63,592 bases of DNA from Bacteroidales bacterium (GCA_035353855.1 DAOQAK010000016.1:1-63592), one strand, 5' to 3'; shown: positions 1 to 10,018, numbered from the stretch's first letter. The notes: a model not told the origin generated them from the sequence alone. Program-made: numbers and translations.

Positions 1-82
1 ACGTTACAAAATTATTTTTTTAATTTTGTCCAGCTATTTAGGGGGGTAAGACAGTTTCAATAAAAATTAAACAAATAATTAA

Positions 83-526
83 ATGGCAAAAACAAATATA
101 TACTTGAACTTTCAAGGCAACGCAGAAGAAGCGTTTAACTGCTACAAATCAGTTTTCAAAACAGAATGGGCTGCACCCATCATGCGGATGGGAGACATCC
201 CTCAACAAGACGGAATGCCAAAACTTTCTGATACCGAAAAAAAAATGGTAATGCATGTATCGCTTCCCATTTTAGGAGGTATAAACATTATGGGAACTGA
301 TATGCTTGAGAGTATGGGACACAAACTTAAAATCGGCAACAATACAACAATTAGTTTAGAACCCGACACGAAAGAAGAAGCCGACAGAATATACAACGCA
401 CTTTCCACAGGAGCGACAGAATGTGTAGCACCACATGATGAGTTCTGGGGTTACTGGGGTGTATGCCTTGACAGGTTCGGCATTCGATGGATGTTCAATG
501 TTCCGAAGCAACCATTTAATAAATAA
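83..526 (+). CDS. VOC family (PhnB-like) protein
   Basis: 147 residues, the usual size for a one-domain PhnB/glyoxalase-fold protein. The N-terminus reads YLNFQGNAEEAFNCYKSVF, which fits the family opening (a beta strand, then a helix with EAFxxYkxvF). The end, WGVCLDRFGIRWMFNVP, fits the closing 'D.FG..W' strand. The family is built from beta-alpha-beta-beta-beta repeats and includes metal-dependent enzymes and binding proteins, but no specific substrate can be assigned. It lies 22 bp upstream of an SRPBCC protein on the same strand, so the two are probably co-transcribed. A second, sequence-divergent VOC + SRPBCC pair sits at 32952-33843. Confidence 0.85.
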   Translation: MAKTNIYLNFQGNAEEAFNCYKSVFKTEWAAPIMRMGDIPQQDGMPKLSDTEKKMVMHVSLPILGGINIMGTDMLESMGHKLKIGNNTTISLEPDTKEEADRIYNALSTGATECVAPHDEFWGYWGVCLDRFGIRWMFNVPKQPFNK

Positions 527-548
527 TCACTAAATTAAAATCCATAAA

Positions 549-998
549 ATGGCAAACAACAGCGTATCCTTACACAGAGTGCTTAAAGCATCTCCCGAAA
601 AAATTTATCGAGCTTTTACGGATGCAAATGCCATGGCGTCATGGATTCCGCCCAATGGTTTTTTATGTATCGTTCATAGCATGGATGTAAAAAATGGCGG
701 TAACTACCGCATGTCTTTTATCAATTTTTCTACTGGTAACGGACATTCATTTGGCGGAACATACATAGAATTGAAACCGAATGAATTTATTAAATATACT
801 GACAAATTTGAAGACCCGAATTTGCCTGGGGAAATGACCACTTCCGTATGGCTTAAAAAGGTCATTTGCGGTACAGAACTTAAAATCATTCAAGAATGTA
901 TTCCTCCTGCTATACCTACAGAAATGTGTTATTTAGGATGGCAAGAATCTTTAGACAAATTGAAAAAACTAGTTGAGCCAGAAATTCCCGATGCTTAA
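549..998 (+). CDS. SRPBCC (AHSA1-like) domain protein
   Basis: 149 residues. The opening (VLKASPEKIYRAFTDANAMASWIPPNGF) is the typical start of the AHSA1/Aha1-C branch of the START/Bet v1 fold: strand, then 'sPEkvyrAftd', then a tryptophan and 'P.GF'. The C-terminal helix (GWQESLDKLKKLVE) closes the hydrophobic pocket in this family. Such small cytosolic proteins bind hydrophobic ligands, and members next to VOC proteins are common, but no ligand is evident here. It follows the VOC gene by 22 bp. Confidence 0.85.
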   Translation: MANNSVSLHRVLKASPEKIYRAFTDANAMASWIPPNGFLCIVHSMDVKNGGNYRMSFINFSTGNGHSFGGTYIELKPNEFIKYTDKFEDPNLPGEMTTSVWLKKVICGTELKIIQECIPPAIPTEMCYLGWQESLDKLKKLVEPEIPDA

Positions 999-1027
999 AC
1001 CTATTGACTACTTGATAAATTTCTCAT

Positions 1028-1735
1028 ATGAAAAGACATTTCCTTATTCTATTAATAATATTTTATGCTTTAAAATCATTCGGTCAGTCAAAAACTTTTG
1101 AAAGGACCGATGAGTACTTTGCATTTATAGAAAATAATACTGACACCAGCTCATTGAAGTTAGTAAAAACCTATAATTTTAATAACATAAAAATTAAGGA
1201 CATTGAAAATATTTTCTTCAACCTAAAAATTGATGCAAGAAATCTTGACGCAAATTGTTACAAATTAATTCATTTATCTAAAGATACTTCTTCTAAAACT
1301 ATAAGCATGAATATTAATACATATTTAGCTTCAGACTCCATATTAAATATTAATTTCAAAAATCATGAAAAGAACACAGTATATATTTTCCCAGACAAAA
1401 ATTCAATTAGTGATATATTTTCATTTAAGCTCAACAATAAAAATAAAATAATAAAAAATCAAACTTATTTAAAATATGTAATACCCAAAAACTATAAGGC
1501 TAAAATAAATAAAGGCGGATTCACTGGGTTAACTGTTATTGTAACATGGGGGATTAATAAAACGGCAAGGTACTTTGTAATAAAGGAAAATGCTAAAAAT
1601 AAATTAAAACCGAAGCTTGTTGCGTCTCCATATGGTGGTATTGGTTTAAGTTTTTCAAAAGACTCAAATGCTTTAACATACTTTGACAACGACCTATCAA
1701 GACTATTAGTTTTAATATATAAAGAATTAAATTAA
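1028..1735 (+). CDS. Secreted protein of unknown function
   Basis: 235 residues; I do not recognise a family. The first ~20 residues form a signal peptide (MKRHFLILLIIFYALKSFGQ, the Ala/Gly-Gln junction being typical of Bacteroidota type I signals), so the product is predicted periplasmic or surface-located. The rest is rich in Asn, Lys and Ile and lacks obvious catalytic motifs. It is noticeably more AT-rich than its neighbours, like the other isolated secreted unknown at 62265-62861. It starts 29 bp after the SRPBCC gene and could be the last gene of that small operon or an independent gene. Confidence 0.6.
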   Translation: MKRHFLILLIIFYALKSFGQSKTFERTDEYFAFIENNTDTSSLKLVKTYNFNNIKIKDIENIFFNLKIDARNLDANCYKLIHLSKDTSSKTISMNINTYLASDSILNINFKNHEKNTVYIFPDKNSISDIFSFKLNNKNKIIKNQTYLKYVIPKNYKAKINKGGFTGLTVIVTWGINKTARYFVIKENAKNKLKPKLVASPYGGIGLSFSKDSNALTYFDNDLSRLLVLIYKELN

Positions 1736-1853
1736 TTAATGATAGATATAATTTTCATGTATCAACGTTTTGTATCGATTGACATAAAGCTTGTGACACA
1801 AATATAAATATGTTCGCGATCGTCTCATGACTAGTTCAAAAAAATAACAACTC

Positions 1854-1946
1854 ATGAAAACCTACTTATCAAAAATACTCGATTGGAGAACGGATGATAT
1901 AGCCAGTCAATATGATGAACTGCCGCTATGGTCGGCGCTGTTTTAA
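1854..1946 (+). pseudogene. Possible methyltransferase N-terminal remnant in a 304-bp gap
   Basis: The gap 1736-2039 has no full gene. Within it, an ATG opens a 30-codon frame ending QYDELPLWSALF and a TAA stop. From memory, the segment YDELPLWSA(P)FG is a characteristic start of class I SAM-dependent methyltransferases in this phylum, just before the AdoMet loop. Here the reading frame stops at that point and the sequence up to the DUF2079 gene shows no continuation, so it looks like a 5' fragment left by a deletion. It could instead be a chance short ORF. The rest of the gap is AT-rich with nothing I can identify. Confidence 0.4.
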
Positions 1947-2039
1947 TTATATCTGATGACGATTTTCCCAACGGATAATTGTTAAATATCACTTTCTGGT
2001 TTATACAAAATTCCTACTTTTACAATCTAATTTCTATTC

Positions 2040-3515
2040 ATGCTTCAATCAAACGATATAAAATTCAGAATCACCAAAGCATCGGTTTTCTTTTTCTTTG
2101 CAATGCTTTACGGTATCATATCGCTGGTTAATCATTACATGTTCCGCACCAATGCGCACGATTACGGAATATATAACCAGACGCTGTGGGATTATGCACA
2201 TTTCAGGATTAACAACAACAGTGTGATACAACCCGGTTTCGGCAATATTCTCAGCGATCATTTTGAATTATTGCTAATGCTTATTTCGCCTTTTTATTAC
2301 ATCTTCGGATCTTACACATTATTAATTTTCCAGGTTATTTCAATATTGGTTGGAGGTCAAGGTGTTTTTAAATATGTTGAGTTGATTAGTGAAAATAAAA
2401 AGTTTGCACTCGCAGCAAGCATACATTTCTTTTTATTTTTCGCAATCTATTCAGCGCTTGCATTCGACTACCATAATAATGTTCCCGGCACAATGACAAT
2501 TCCCTGGATATTTTATTTTATCCACAAAAATCAATGGAAACAAACTTTCTTCTGTTTGATTATTCTTCTGATATCAAAGGAGAATATGGCATTGTGGGGA
2601 TTCTTCATTTTTATTTCTTTGATAATAAAATACAGAAATGAAAAGAAAAAAATTCTATGGTCGGGAATTTTTGCAGGCATATGTATTGTGTATTTTCTTT
2701 TGGTAGTAAAATTGATTATTCCTTCGCTTGGCTCTTCATCCGGCTCAGGCGGAAACTACCTGCATTTCCGGTATGCAGCATTGGGCAGCAACATGACTGA
2801 AGCAATAAAAACAATAATTACAAAACCTTTGTACGCTTTAAAATTATTATTTGTAAATCATCTGGGAAACCCCGATTACAATTATATCAAAGCAGAACTA
2901 CACATTATTATTTTACTTTCGGGTGGAATACTTTTATTCTTCCGTCCATATTATTTATTGATGCTACTGCCTGTTTACGGACAGAAAATGTTTTGCGATT
3001 ATTTCACCTACTGGGGCTTAGGTTATCATTACTCAATTGAATTTGCTCCCATTATCACGATTGGCGCATTTACTTTTCTTAACGACATAAAAAAAGAAAA
3101 AACAAAGAACATAATAGTTTATTCATTATTAATAATCACAGCTATTGTAACTGCGCATACATTTGATAGTACTCGCACTCATTTCATCAGGCAGAAACAA
3201 CGTTTCTATACAAAGCCGCACTATGTAAGGAATTTCGACATTAAAGAATCTTATACATCATTAAAATTAATTCCTGCCGATGCGAAAGTTTGCGCACAGG
3301 ATGAATTTGTTTCTCATTTGTGCTTTAGGAGAAATATTTATGTATATCCTTCTATTGAAGATGCAGACTATATTTACCTGAATACAAATTCAAATATTTA
3401 TCCTTATTGGGATGATAAAAAATATTTGTCGGATATCGACTCACTGCGGAATGCAAAAGAATGGGAAAATATTTACGATAAAAATTTCACACTGATCTTT
3501 AAACGAAAAAAATAA
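2040..3515 (+). CDS. DUF2079 polytopic membrane protein
   Basis: 491 residues with about ten hydrophobic helices. The first periplasmic loop carries HDYGIYNQTLWDYAHF followed by ILSDHFELLLMLISPFYY, the hallmark of the DUF2079 family, which resembles GT-C type glycosyltransferase membrane proteins in layout. The C-terminal ~130 residues after the last helices are soluble. The biochemical role is unknown; a polyprenyl-linked sugar transfer function is a family-level guess. It ends 1 bp before the YggS-type gene, so the two are co-transcribed. Confidence 0.8.
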   Translation: MLQSNDIKFRITKASVFFFFAMLYGIISLVNHYMFRTNAHDYGIYNQTLWDYAHFRINNNSVIQPGFGNILSDHFELLLMLISPFYYIFGSYTLLIFQVISILVGGQGVFKYVELISENKKFALAASIHFFLFFAIYSALAFDYHNNVPGTMTIPWIFYFIHKNQWKQTFFCLIILLISKENMALWGFFIFISLIIKYRNEKKKILWSGIFAGICIVYFLLVVKLIIPSLGSSSGSGGNYLHFRYAALGSNMTEAIKTIITKPLYALKLLFVNHLGNPDYNYIKAELHIIILLSGGILLFFRPYYLLMLLPVYGQKMFCDYFTYWGLGYHYSIEFAPIITIGAFTFLNDIKKEKTKNIIVYSLLIITAIVTAHTFDSTRTHFIRQKQRFYTKPHYVRNFDIKESYTSLKLIPADAKVCAQDEFVSHLCFRRNIYVYPSIEDADYIYLNTNSNIYPYWDDKKYLSDIDSLRNAKEWENIYDKNFTLIFKRKK

Positions 3516-3516
3516 T

Positions 3517-4179
3517 ATGAGTATCAAAGAGAATTTACTCAAATTAAATGAAGAGATTCCTTCAAATGTCAAGTTAATAGCGGTAAGTAAAACCAATCCC
3601 GTTGAAAAAATTCTGGAAGCTTACCAATGCGGACAAAAAGTTTTTGGTGAAAATCGCGTACAGGAACTGATTGAAAAGCAACCTAAACTTCCTGATGACA
3701 TTGAATGGCACTTTATAGGTCACATGCAATCAAATAAAGTAAAATACATTGCTTCTTACATTTCGATGATTCATAGCGTGGAAAGTCTGAAATTATTACA
3801 GGAAATAAATAAAGAAGCTCAGAAAAAAAACAGGATTATCAATTGCCTCCTTGAAATGTACATTGCAAAAGAAGAAACTAAATTCGGGTTAGACTACGAA
3901 GAAGCTGTCGCAATAATTGAATCGGAAGAATACAAAAAAATGCAGAACATCAGAATCTGCGGAGTAATGGGAATGGCAACATTTTCGGAAGATACTGAAT
4001 TGGTACGTAATGAATTTAAAGATCTGAAAACTATTTATCATCAATTAAAATCAAAATATTTTTGCGAGGATAAATATTTTAGAGAAATCTCGATGGGCAT
4101 GTCTGGTGATTATACAATTGCAATTGAAGAAGGCAGCACTATTGTACGTATTGGAACAGCTATTTTTGGTGAGCGATAA
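3517..4179 (+). CDS. yggS: YggS family PLP homeostasis protein
   Basis: 220 residues, the normal length for the PLPBP/YggS/ProsC family. Family motifs are present: LIAVSKTNP with the PLP-binding lysine at residue 25, FGENRVQE (~43-50), WHFIGHMQSNK (~65-75), and a C-terminal SMGMSGDYTIAIEEGSTIVRIGTAIFG that shapes the phosphate site. These cytosolic single-domain TIM-barrel proteins bind pyridoxal phosphate and buffer its levels rather than catalysing a known reaction. It is translationally close to the upstream DUF2079 gene and convergent with the penicillin-binding protein gene, with only 15 bp between stops. Confidence 0.95.
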   Translation: MSIKENLLKLNEEIPSNVKLIAVSKTNPVEKILEAYQCGQKVFGENRVQELIEKQPKLPDDIEWHFIGHMQSNKVKYIASYISMIHSVESLKLLQEINKEAQKKNRIINCLLEMYIAKEETKFGLDYEEAVAIIESEEYKKMQNIRICGVMGMATFSEDTELVRNEFKDLKTIYHQLKSKYFCEDKYFREISMGMSGDYTIAIEEGSTIVRIGTAIFGER

Positions 4180-4194
4180 ATATAAGTATAAAAA

Positions 4195-6714
4195 TCAAGG
4201 ACAATCCTTACACTTTTCCTCAGTTTTTTTAACTTTCTTTTTTGATTTTGATTTTGTCTTTGCTGATTTAGGTTTAGTTTTTAATGAATCACTTTTATCC
4301 GCATCATCAGTATCAGTAGTATCTTTTTTCTCCCATGCAGTAGGACAGTAATATTTTTTTGAAATTTTTATACTGGGTTCAGGAAATTTTCCTTTTGTGA
4401 TTTTGGGATATTTATTATCATAAACCTTGGTCATAAAAAAACCAAAAATAGGTAATGCAGAATGGCAGCCTTCCATATGTTCCTCTTTACGAAAATGGAT
4501 ACAGCGCTCTTCGCCGCCTACCCATGAACCTGCAACAATATCTTTAGTAACTCCCATAAACCAGCCATCGGAATAATTTGACGAGGTACCTGTTTTACCA
4601 CCAATGTCATTACCGCCAAAAATATCGGCATATTCCCAAAGTTGCTGTGATGTTCCACCGGGCTCTTCCAGTCCGCCTTTCAACATATAGGTCATCAGCC
4701 AGGCTGTTTCTTTGCTCAATACTTGTTTTTGCTTAGGTTTGAATTCTTTGATCAGTTTGCCATCCCTGTCGGTAATTTTTAAAACGAGCATTGGTTCGGA
4801 ATATATTCCCTGGTTCATGAAAACAGAATAAGCAGCAACCATTTCAAGTAATGTAACATCGTTCGACCCCAAACCTATTGATGGTACCGGTTTAAGTTTT
4901 GCAGTAATACCAAGCTTTTTAGCATAATCAGCAACCGTTTGAAATCCTATTTTTTCAGAAAGCTGCACCGTAACGGAATTACATGATTTCGCCATGGCAT
5001 GCCTCAATGTCATTTCTCTGCCTGTGTATTCCCAATCTGCATTATGAGGCGACCATTCCATATCCTTTCCATCTTCTTTATATTTTATTGTTACCTGCTG
5101 GTCAACAATGCGGTCGCATGGCGACCAGCCTTTATCAATAGCAGCGCAATAAACAAAAGGTTTAAATGTAGAACCCGGTTGCCTTTTCGCCTGATTCACA
5201 TGATCGTATTTAAAATATTTATAATTAATTCCACCAACCCATGCAAGAACTTTTCCTGTAAACGGATCCATCACCACGAAGCCCGCATTCAGAAAACGCT
5301 TCATATACCTGATGGAATCAAGAGAACTCATAGTAAATTCTTCTTCTCCTTTTTTCCATGAAAATAATTTCATCTTATGAGGCCTGTTTAACTCAGCATT
5401 TACCGAATCAATATTATTATCATAGCGTTTTAATAATTTCTTATACAAGGCTGTTTTCTTTACCTGGTCTTCTATAAAATTTTCAATTTCATTGTCGTTC
5501 TCATCAATCCATGGGTTTTCATCACCCCAATGTTCTTTAAACCTTCTCTGTAATATTTTCATTTGTTCTTCAACCGATTTCTCTGCATATTTCTGCAATT
5601 TCGAATCAATAGAAGTGTATATTTTTAAACCACTTGTATAAATATCATAACCACTTTCCTTACACCAGTCTTTCAAATAAGTTGCAACAGCTGAACGGAT
5701 GTATGAACCCAATTCCGTTTCAGTAGGGTCTTCAACGCTATAATTAAGGACTATAGGTAATTTGCTGATGGAGTCAAATTCATGCTGTGTAATGTAATTA
5801 TATTTCAACATTTGCGAAAGCACTGTATTCCTGCGTTCCAGACTTTTCTGAGGATGTACGGCCGGGCTGAATGTAGTCGGCGCTTTAAGCATTCCCACTA
5901 GGGTAGCTGCTTCCTGGATATTTAGCGATACAGGTAATTTATTAAAATACGTTTTACTTGCCACTTTTATCCCAAACGAATTGCTGCCAAAATCAACAGC
6001 ATTCAAATACATGGTGAGTATTTCTTCCTTTGAATAATAATGTTCAAGTTTTACCGCAGTAACCCATTCTTTACTTTTTACTACGATTGTTCTCATGAAT
6101 GGCACATAGCCTAATAACCCACGCGATGTTTTACGGGTTTTATATAAATTCTTTGCCAGCTGCTGAGTAATGGTACTGCCTCCCCTGTTATCTCCTTTTA
6201 TTATATACCAGAACACCGAGAATGTTGCTTTTAAATCAATTCCACTATGATCATAAAAACGCGCATCTTCAGTAGCAATTAATGCATTCAGAATATTCTT
6301 GTTGATTTCGCCGTATTCAACCGGTGCCCTGTTTTCATTAAAATATTTCCCAATAAGAACACTGTCGCATGTATACAATTCAGATGAAACGGCCATTTCT
6401 GGACCTTTATCTTTATCAATGCTTGGCGACGAACCAAAAAGCCAGAGAAAATTTATAATGACAGCAAAGAAGTATATGAAAACAAATAGAAAAAAATTAA
6501 AAGTATATTTCAGGAACTTTCTGATGATTTTTGCCGGCCATACAGGTTTTTCAAGATAAGGAACAATTTTAAAAATACCTTTTTTAATGAAGGAAAAGAA
6601 TTTATTTTTCATTATCCATAACCATTTCAGTAATGAATAAATGAATTGTATAGCACGCAGAAAAGGATTCTTACTTTTTTGCTCGTTATTTATCGTTTGT
6701 TCTGATGTATCCAA
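4195..6714 (-). CDS. mrcA: Class A penicillin-binding protein (PBP1A-like)
   Basis: 839 residues; a bifunctional peptidoglycan glycosyltransferase and DD-transpeptidase anchored in the inner membrane. A short cytoplasmic tail is followed by one membrane helix (~70-96). The GT51 domain has the catalytic Glu149 in ATEDARFYDHSGID and the GGSTITQQLAKNL motif (178-190). The transpeptidase domain carries all three active-site motifs: S515-T-F-K518, S577-C-N579 and K707-T-G709. The C-terminus is an unusual lysine/serine-rich tail of about 30 residues ending in KCKDCP, a low-complexity extension beyond the folded domain. It acts in cell-wall synthesis. A TAnnTTTG-like box lies upstream on the minus strand near 6757-6764. 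Confidence 0.95.
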   Translation of the reverse strand: MDTSEQTINNEQKSKNPFLRAIQFIYSLLKWLWIMKNKFFSFIKKGIFKIVPYLEKPVWPAKIIRKFLKYTFNFFLFVFIYFFAVIINFLWLFGSSPSIDKDKGPEMAVSSELYTCDSVLIGKYFNENRAPVEYGEINKNILNALIATEDARFYDHSGIDLKATFSVFWYIIKGDNRGGSTITQQLAKNLYKTRKTSRGLLGYVPFMRTIVVKSKEWVTAVKLEHYYSKEEILTMYLNAVDFGSNSFGIKVASKTYFNKLPVSLNIQEAATLVGMLKAPTTFSPAVHPQKSLERRNTVLSQMLKYNYITQHEFDSISKLPIVLNYSVEDPTETELGSYIRSAVATYLKDWCKESGYDIYTSGLKIYTSIDSKLQKYAEKSVEEQMKILQRRFKEHWGDENPWIDENDNEIENFIEDQVKKTALYKKLLKRYDNNIDSVNAELNRPHKMKLFSWKKGEEEFTMSSLDSIRYMKRFLNAGFVVMDPFTGKVLAWVGGINYKYFKYDHVNQAKRQPGSTFKPFVYCAAIDKGWSPCDRIVDQQVTIKYKEDGKDMEWSPHNADWEYTGREMTLRHAMAKSCNSVTVQLSEKIGFQTVADYAKKLGITAKLKPVPSIGLGSNDVTLLEMVAAYSVFMNQGIYSEPMLVLKITDRDGKLIKEFKPKQKQVLSKETAWLMTYMLKGGLEEPGGTSQQLWEYADIFGGNDIGGKTGTSSNYSDGWFMGVTKDIVAGSWVGGEERCIHFRKEEHMEGCHSALPIFGFFMTKVYDNKYPKITKGKFPEPSIKISKKYYCPTAWEKKDTTDTDDADKSDSLKTKPKSAKTKSKSKKKVKKTEEKCKDCP

Positions 6715-6897
6715 TTGCTCTGAAACAAATAAAAAAAGAATATAATTTTAGAGTTGCAAAATTATACTTTTTATGCAAAGAGGGCATTAAAATGATTCTA
6801 AATTTCATATCACAAAGATTATCAATAGATATAATTTTAAAATTTTATAGAGAACAAAGGTTTTAATGTAGACAAACTTGATTATAGCACTGATACA

Positions 6898-8313
6898 TTA
6901 TGCTATAATATATCGCAGCAGGATAAATAGTAAGCCCGAAACTATTATAGTAACCGGTAATGTTATAAGCCATGCGATACCTATATTTTTAATTGTTTTC
7001 ATTTGCAGGTTTTTCAAACCGCTATCAGAAACCATTGTTCCTGCAATACCTGAAGAAAGAACATGAGTTGTGCTTACCGGAAGCCCAAACGAAGTGGAAA
7101 CAGCTATAGTGCTTGCTGCAATAATTTCAGCGCTGGCACCCTGAGCATAGGTAAGATGTGTTTTCCCGATCTTCTCTCCTATGGTTATAACAATACGCTT
7201 CCATCCTATCATGGTTCCTAAACCAAGAGAGAGAGAGATTATAAGTATTACCCACCATGGCGAATATTCAGTATACGTTTTCATTTCTTTTACAGAAGAT
7301 GAAACAATTGCAATTTCTGCTTTACTTAAATTTAATTTTGACACTTCAGGATTTTTCAGGATCAGCTTATCCAATTTCTTTGAAACCGTGATAATATTTT
7401 TCCTGATATTAAAATTCGATTTATCTTTTTTATCAAATTCTTTCAAACCTATAACTTTATCTTCAATGCTTAACATACTTTTTTTAATTGCAGATAGTTC
7501 CGATTTACTATCTGAACTTAAACTTAAAGTATCAATTTTGTTAATAATATTTTCAATTTTCACTACTTGTTCTTTTAATACAAGAGGGTTTTTACTCATA
7601 TCCACTGCAAAATGTGCGGGAATAATTCCTATAAAAATAATCATCAGTAACCCCACTCCTTTTTGTCCATCGTTGGAGCCATGCGAAAAGCTTACACTGG
7701 TACACGTTAGAACAAGTATCGATCTTATCCATAATGGTGGCGCTTTGGAGCTGGAAGGTTCCTGGAAAATAGTTGATCTCTTTTTAAAAATATATTTCAG
7801 AAGGAACATTAATAATAACGCCATTCCAAAACCAAATACCGGCGATATTAACAATGACAATCCTACATCTTCAACTTTAGCCCAGTTAAGCGCTATATGA
7901 CCTGTTCCGGGTAAAAGCATATATGCAATTCCAACTCCGAATATAGAACCTATTAAGGTATGTGAACTGGAGCAGGGTATTCCGAAATACCATGTTCCAA
8001 GATTCCAGATAACTGCGGTAAGTATAAGTGACAGTATCATTGCCACTCCATGATAAATGTTCTGGTCAATTAACGCTTCGGTGGGAAGCAGGTTTACAAT
8101 ACCCATGGCTACCGCGATTCCGCCAGTATAAACACCCAGGAAGTTCCAGAATCCTGACCATATTACAGCAATTCTCGGTTTTAATGAATGTGTATAAATT
8201 ACTGTTGCTACTGCATTAGCGGTATCATGAAATCCATTAATAAATTCGAAAATACAAACTGCTAAAATGCAAACGAAAAGTAAAACTGTGAGGCCTGTGT
8301 CTAATCCAAACAT
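6898..8313 (-). CDS. pit: PiT family inorganic phosphate transporter, copy 1
   Basis: 471 residues. The PiT signatures are present: GFHDTANAVAT at 27-37 in the first repeat, FSHGSNDGQKGVGL in the middle, and GLPVSTTHVLSSG near the C-terminus. The protein should be an inner-membrane transporter importing phosphate with a cation. A hydrophilic, mostly helical segment (~245-345) interrupts the two membrane halves. It is the last of three consecutive paralogues on the minus strand, each exactly 471 residues. The segment ~245-345 differs most between paralogues. No PhoU/DUF47 partner gene lies nearby. A CAAAAATA box (a reversed TAnnTTTG) at 8331-8338 could give this copy its own promoter. Confidence 0.93.
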   Translation of the reverse strand: MFGLDTGLTVLLFVCILAVCIFEFINGFHDTANAVATVIYTHSLKPRIAVIWSGFWNFLGVYTGGIAVAMGIVNLLPTEALIDQNIYHGVAMILSLILTAVIWNLGTWYFGIPCSSSHTLIGSIFGVGIAYMLLPGTGHIALNWAKVEDVGLSLLISPVFGFGMALLLMFLLKYIFKKRSTIFQEPSSSKAPPLWIRSILVLTCTSVSFSHGSNDGQKGVGLLMIIFIGIIPAHFAVDMSKNPLVLKEQVVKIENIINKIDTLSLSSDSKSELSAIKKSMLSIEDKVIGLKEFDKKDKSNFNIRKNIITVSKKLDKLILKNPEVSKLNLSKAEIAIVSSSVKEMKTYTEYSPWWVILIISLSLGLGTMIGWKRIVITIGEKIGKTHLTYAQGASAEIIAASTIAVSTSFGLPVSTTHVLSSGIAGTMVSDSGLKNLQMKTIKNIGIAWLITLPVTIIVSGLLFILLRYIIA

Positions 8314-8511
8314 AAATTAATTTTATATTACAAAAATATAAAGCCTTCATCAATAATAACGTTTAGGAATCATTACGAATATATTAATAAATCATTAACT
8401 CCACTGACGCAATGAAAAACTTCAAGTTCCAAGTACCAGGAATTACAACTAACTTTTTATTAAATATTTTTCTTTGAATTTAAAATTTGGGTCTTGTAGC
8501 TTGAGACATAA

Positions 8512-9927
8512 TTAATGAAGAATCCAGCGGAGTAAAAGGAATAAGGACCCTGAAAGTACTATGGTTACAGGCAAAGTGATAACCCAAGCTAATCCAATGT
8601 TTTTTATTGTACTGGCTTGTAAATTTTTCCAGCCATCTTCAGCTACCATCGAACCGGCAACACCAGAACTTAACACATGTGTTGTGCTTACCGGAAGACC
8701 CAATAATGAAGAAATACTTATTGTACTTGCTGCTACCAACTGGCTTGCTGCTCCCTGTGCATATGTCATAGGGGTTTTGCCAATTTTTTCTCCAACAGTC
8801 ATCACAATTCGCTTCCATCCTATCATTGTTCCAACTCCAAGCGAAAGAGATATCATTAAAATAACCCACCATGGGGCATATTCAGTGTTTGTTTTAATTA
8901 AAGCTACATTCTTTTTTAAATCGTTTATATCTGATGATGAAATAATATTTTGTTTTCCTTTGAGCGATAACAATAGTTTGTCTGTTGTTTTCCCAATAAG
9001 AAGGATATCTTTTCGTATTTCGAAATGGCGTGATTCGGGTATTTGTTTAAACGATGTAACTTTCCCGGTAATGGATTGAATTGTATCTATTCTTTGTTTT
9101 ATAAGATCCACATTTTCATTAATTGCTTTATCACTTAACGCATTATTATCAATACGATTTATTATAAGTTCAATTTTGTTCATACATAAATTCAATTCTG
9201 CAGGTTTTTTTGAAAGGTTGACTGCAAAATAACCCGGAACAATACCTATGAGTATCATCATTACTAGTCCTACTCCTTTTTGCCCATCGTTAGAGCCATG
9301 TGAAAAACTCACACCTGTACTGGTTAAGATCAGCAGGGAACGAATCCATATTGGTGGTTTTTTATTAGCAGAAGGCGCTTCAAATATTTTTTTCTTCTTT
9401 ATGATCTTCTTTAAAAAAAGCAATAAAAACAATGTTAAGAATAAACCTAATACAGGTGATATCAATAGCGACAACCCTACTTCCTCAACTTTATGCCAGT
9501 TCAAAGCCACACTGCTGCTTCCCGGCAAAAAACCAAATGCCAATCCTACTCCGAAAATTGAACCTATCAATGTATGCGAACTTGAAACGGGAATACCTAA
9601 ATACCATGTTCCGAGATTCCAGATTATTGCAGTAAGAATAAGTGCCATGACCATTGCAATACCATGCATCATATTGGCATCAACTAATGCCTCAACGGGC
9701 AAAAGGTTTACAATGCCCATTGCAACAGCAATTCCACCAAAATACACACCTATAAAATTCCAAAATCCTGACCATATCACGGCAATCCTTGGCTTTAAGG
9801 AGTGCGTATAAATTACCGTTGCAACAGCATTGGCAGTATCATGAAACCCATTGATGAATTCAAACGCACATGCGGCAAGCAAACATAATAAAAGTACAAT
9901 TGTTAATCCTGTATCGAGTCCAAACAT
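8512..9927 (-). CDS. pit: PiT family inorganic phosphate transporter, copy 2
   Basis: 471 residues; the middle paralogue. It has GFHDTANAVAT near the N-terminus, SHGSNDGQKGVGL and GLPVSTTHVLSSGVAGSMV. The membrane halves are very similar to the flanking copies, while the central hydrophilic domain has a different sequence, with many Lys, Asn and Ile and an ALSDKAINENVDLI helix. The 198-bp spacer to copy 1 is large enough for separate expression. Copies of PiT in tandem usually differ in affinity or regulation, but nothing in the sequence says which ion each prefers. Confidence 0.93.
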   Translation of the reverse strand: MFGLDTGLTIVLLLCLLAACAFEFINGFHDTANAVATVIYTHSLKPRIAVIWSGFWNFIGVYFGGIAVAMGIVNLLPVEALVDANMMHGIAMVMALILTAIIWNLGTWYLGIPVSSSHTLIGSIFGVGLAFGFLPGSSSVALNWHKVEEVGLSLLISPVLGLFLTLFLLLFLKKIIKKKKIFEAPSANKKPPIWIRSLLILTSTGVSFSHGSNDGQKGVGLVMMILIGIVPGYFAVNLSKKPAELNLCMNKIELIINRIDNNALSDKAINENVDLIKQRIDTIQSITGKVTSFKQIPESRHFEIRKDILLIGKTTDKLLLSLKGKQNIISSSDINDLKKNVALIKTNTEYAPWWVILMISLSLGVGTMIGWKRIVMTVGEKIGKTPMTYAQGAASQLVAASTISISSLLGLPVSTTHVLSSGVAGSMVAEDGWKNLQASTIKNIGLAWVITLPVTIVLSGSLFLLLRWILH

Positions 9928-10018
9928 AAAGATAATTAGAATTTCAAAAATACTGAAATTAAAAGGAATTATCTTTTACCTGATATTAAGAAATAGTTAA
10001 TTCTGATTGCTGAAATAT

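Noticed and set aside
7181..7900. A 239-codon plus-strand ORF inside the first PiT gene.
   Set aside because: It is the antisense frame of a strongly recognisable PiT transporter; its composition is low-complexity Ile/Ser/Phe without a domain.
9248..9811. A 187-codon plus-strand ORF inside the second PiT gene.
   Set aside because: Antisense shadow of the PiT coding sequence with matching codon phase.
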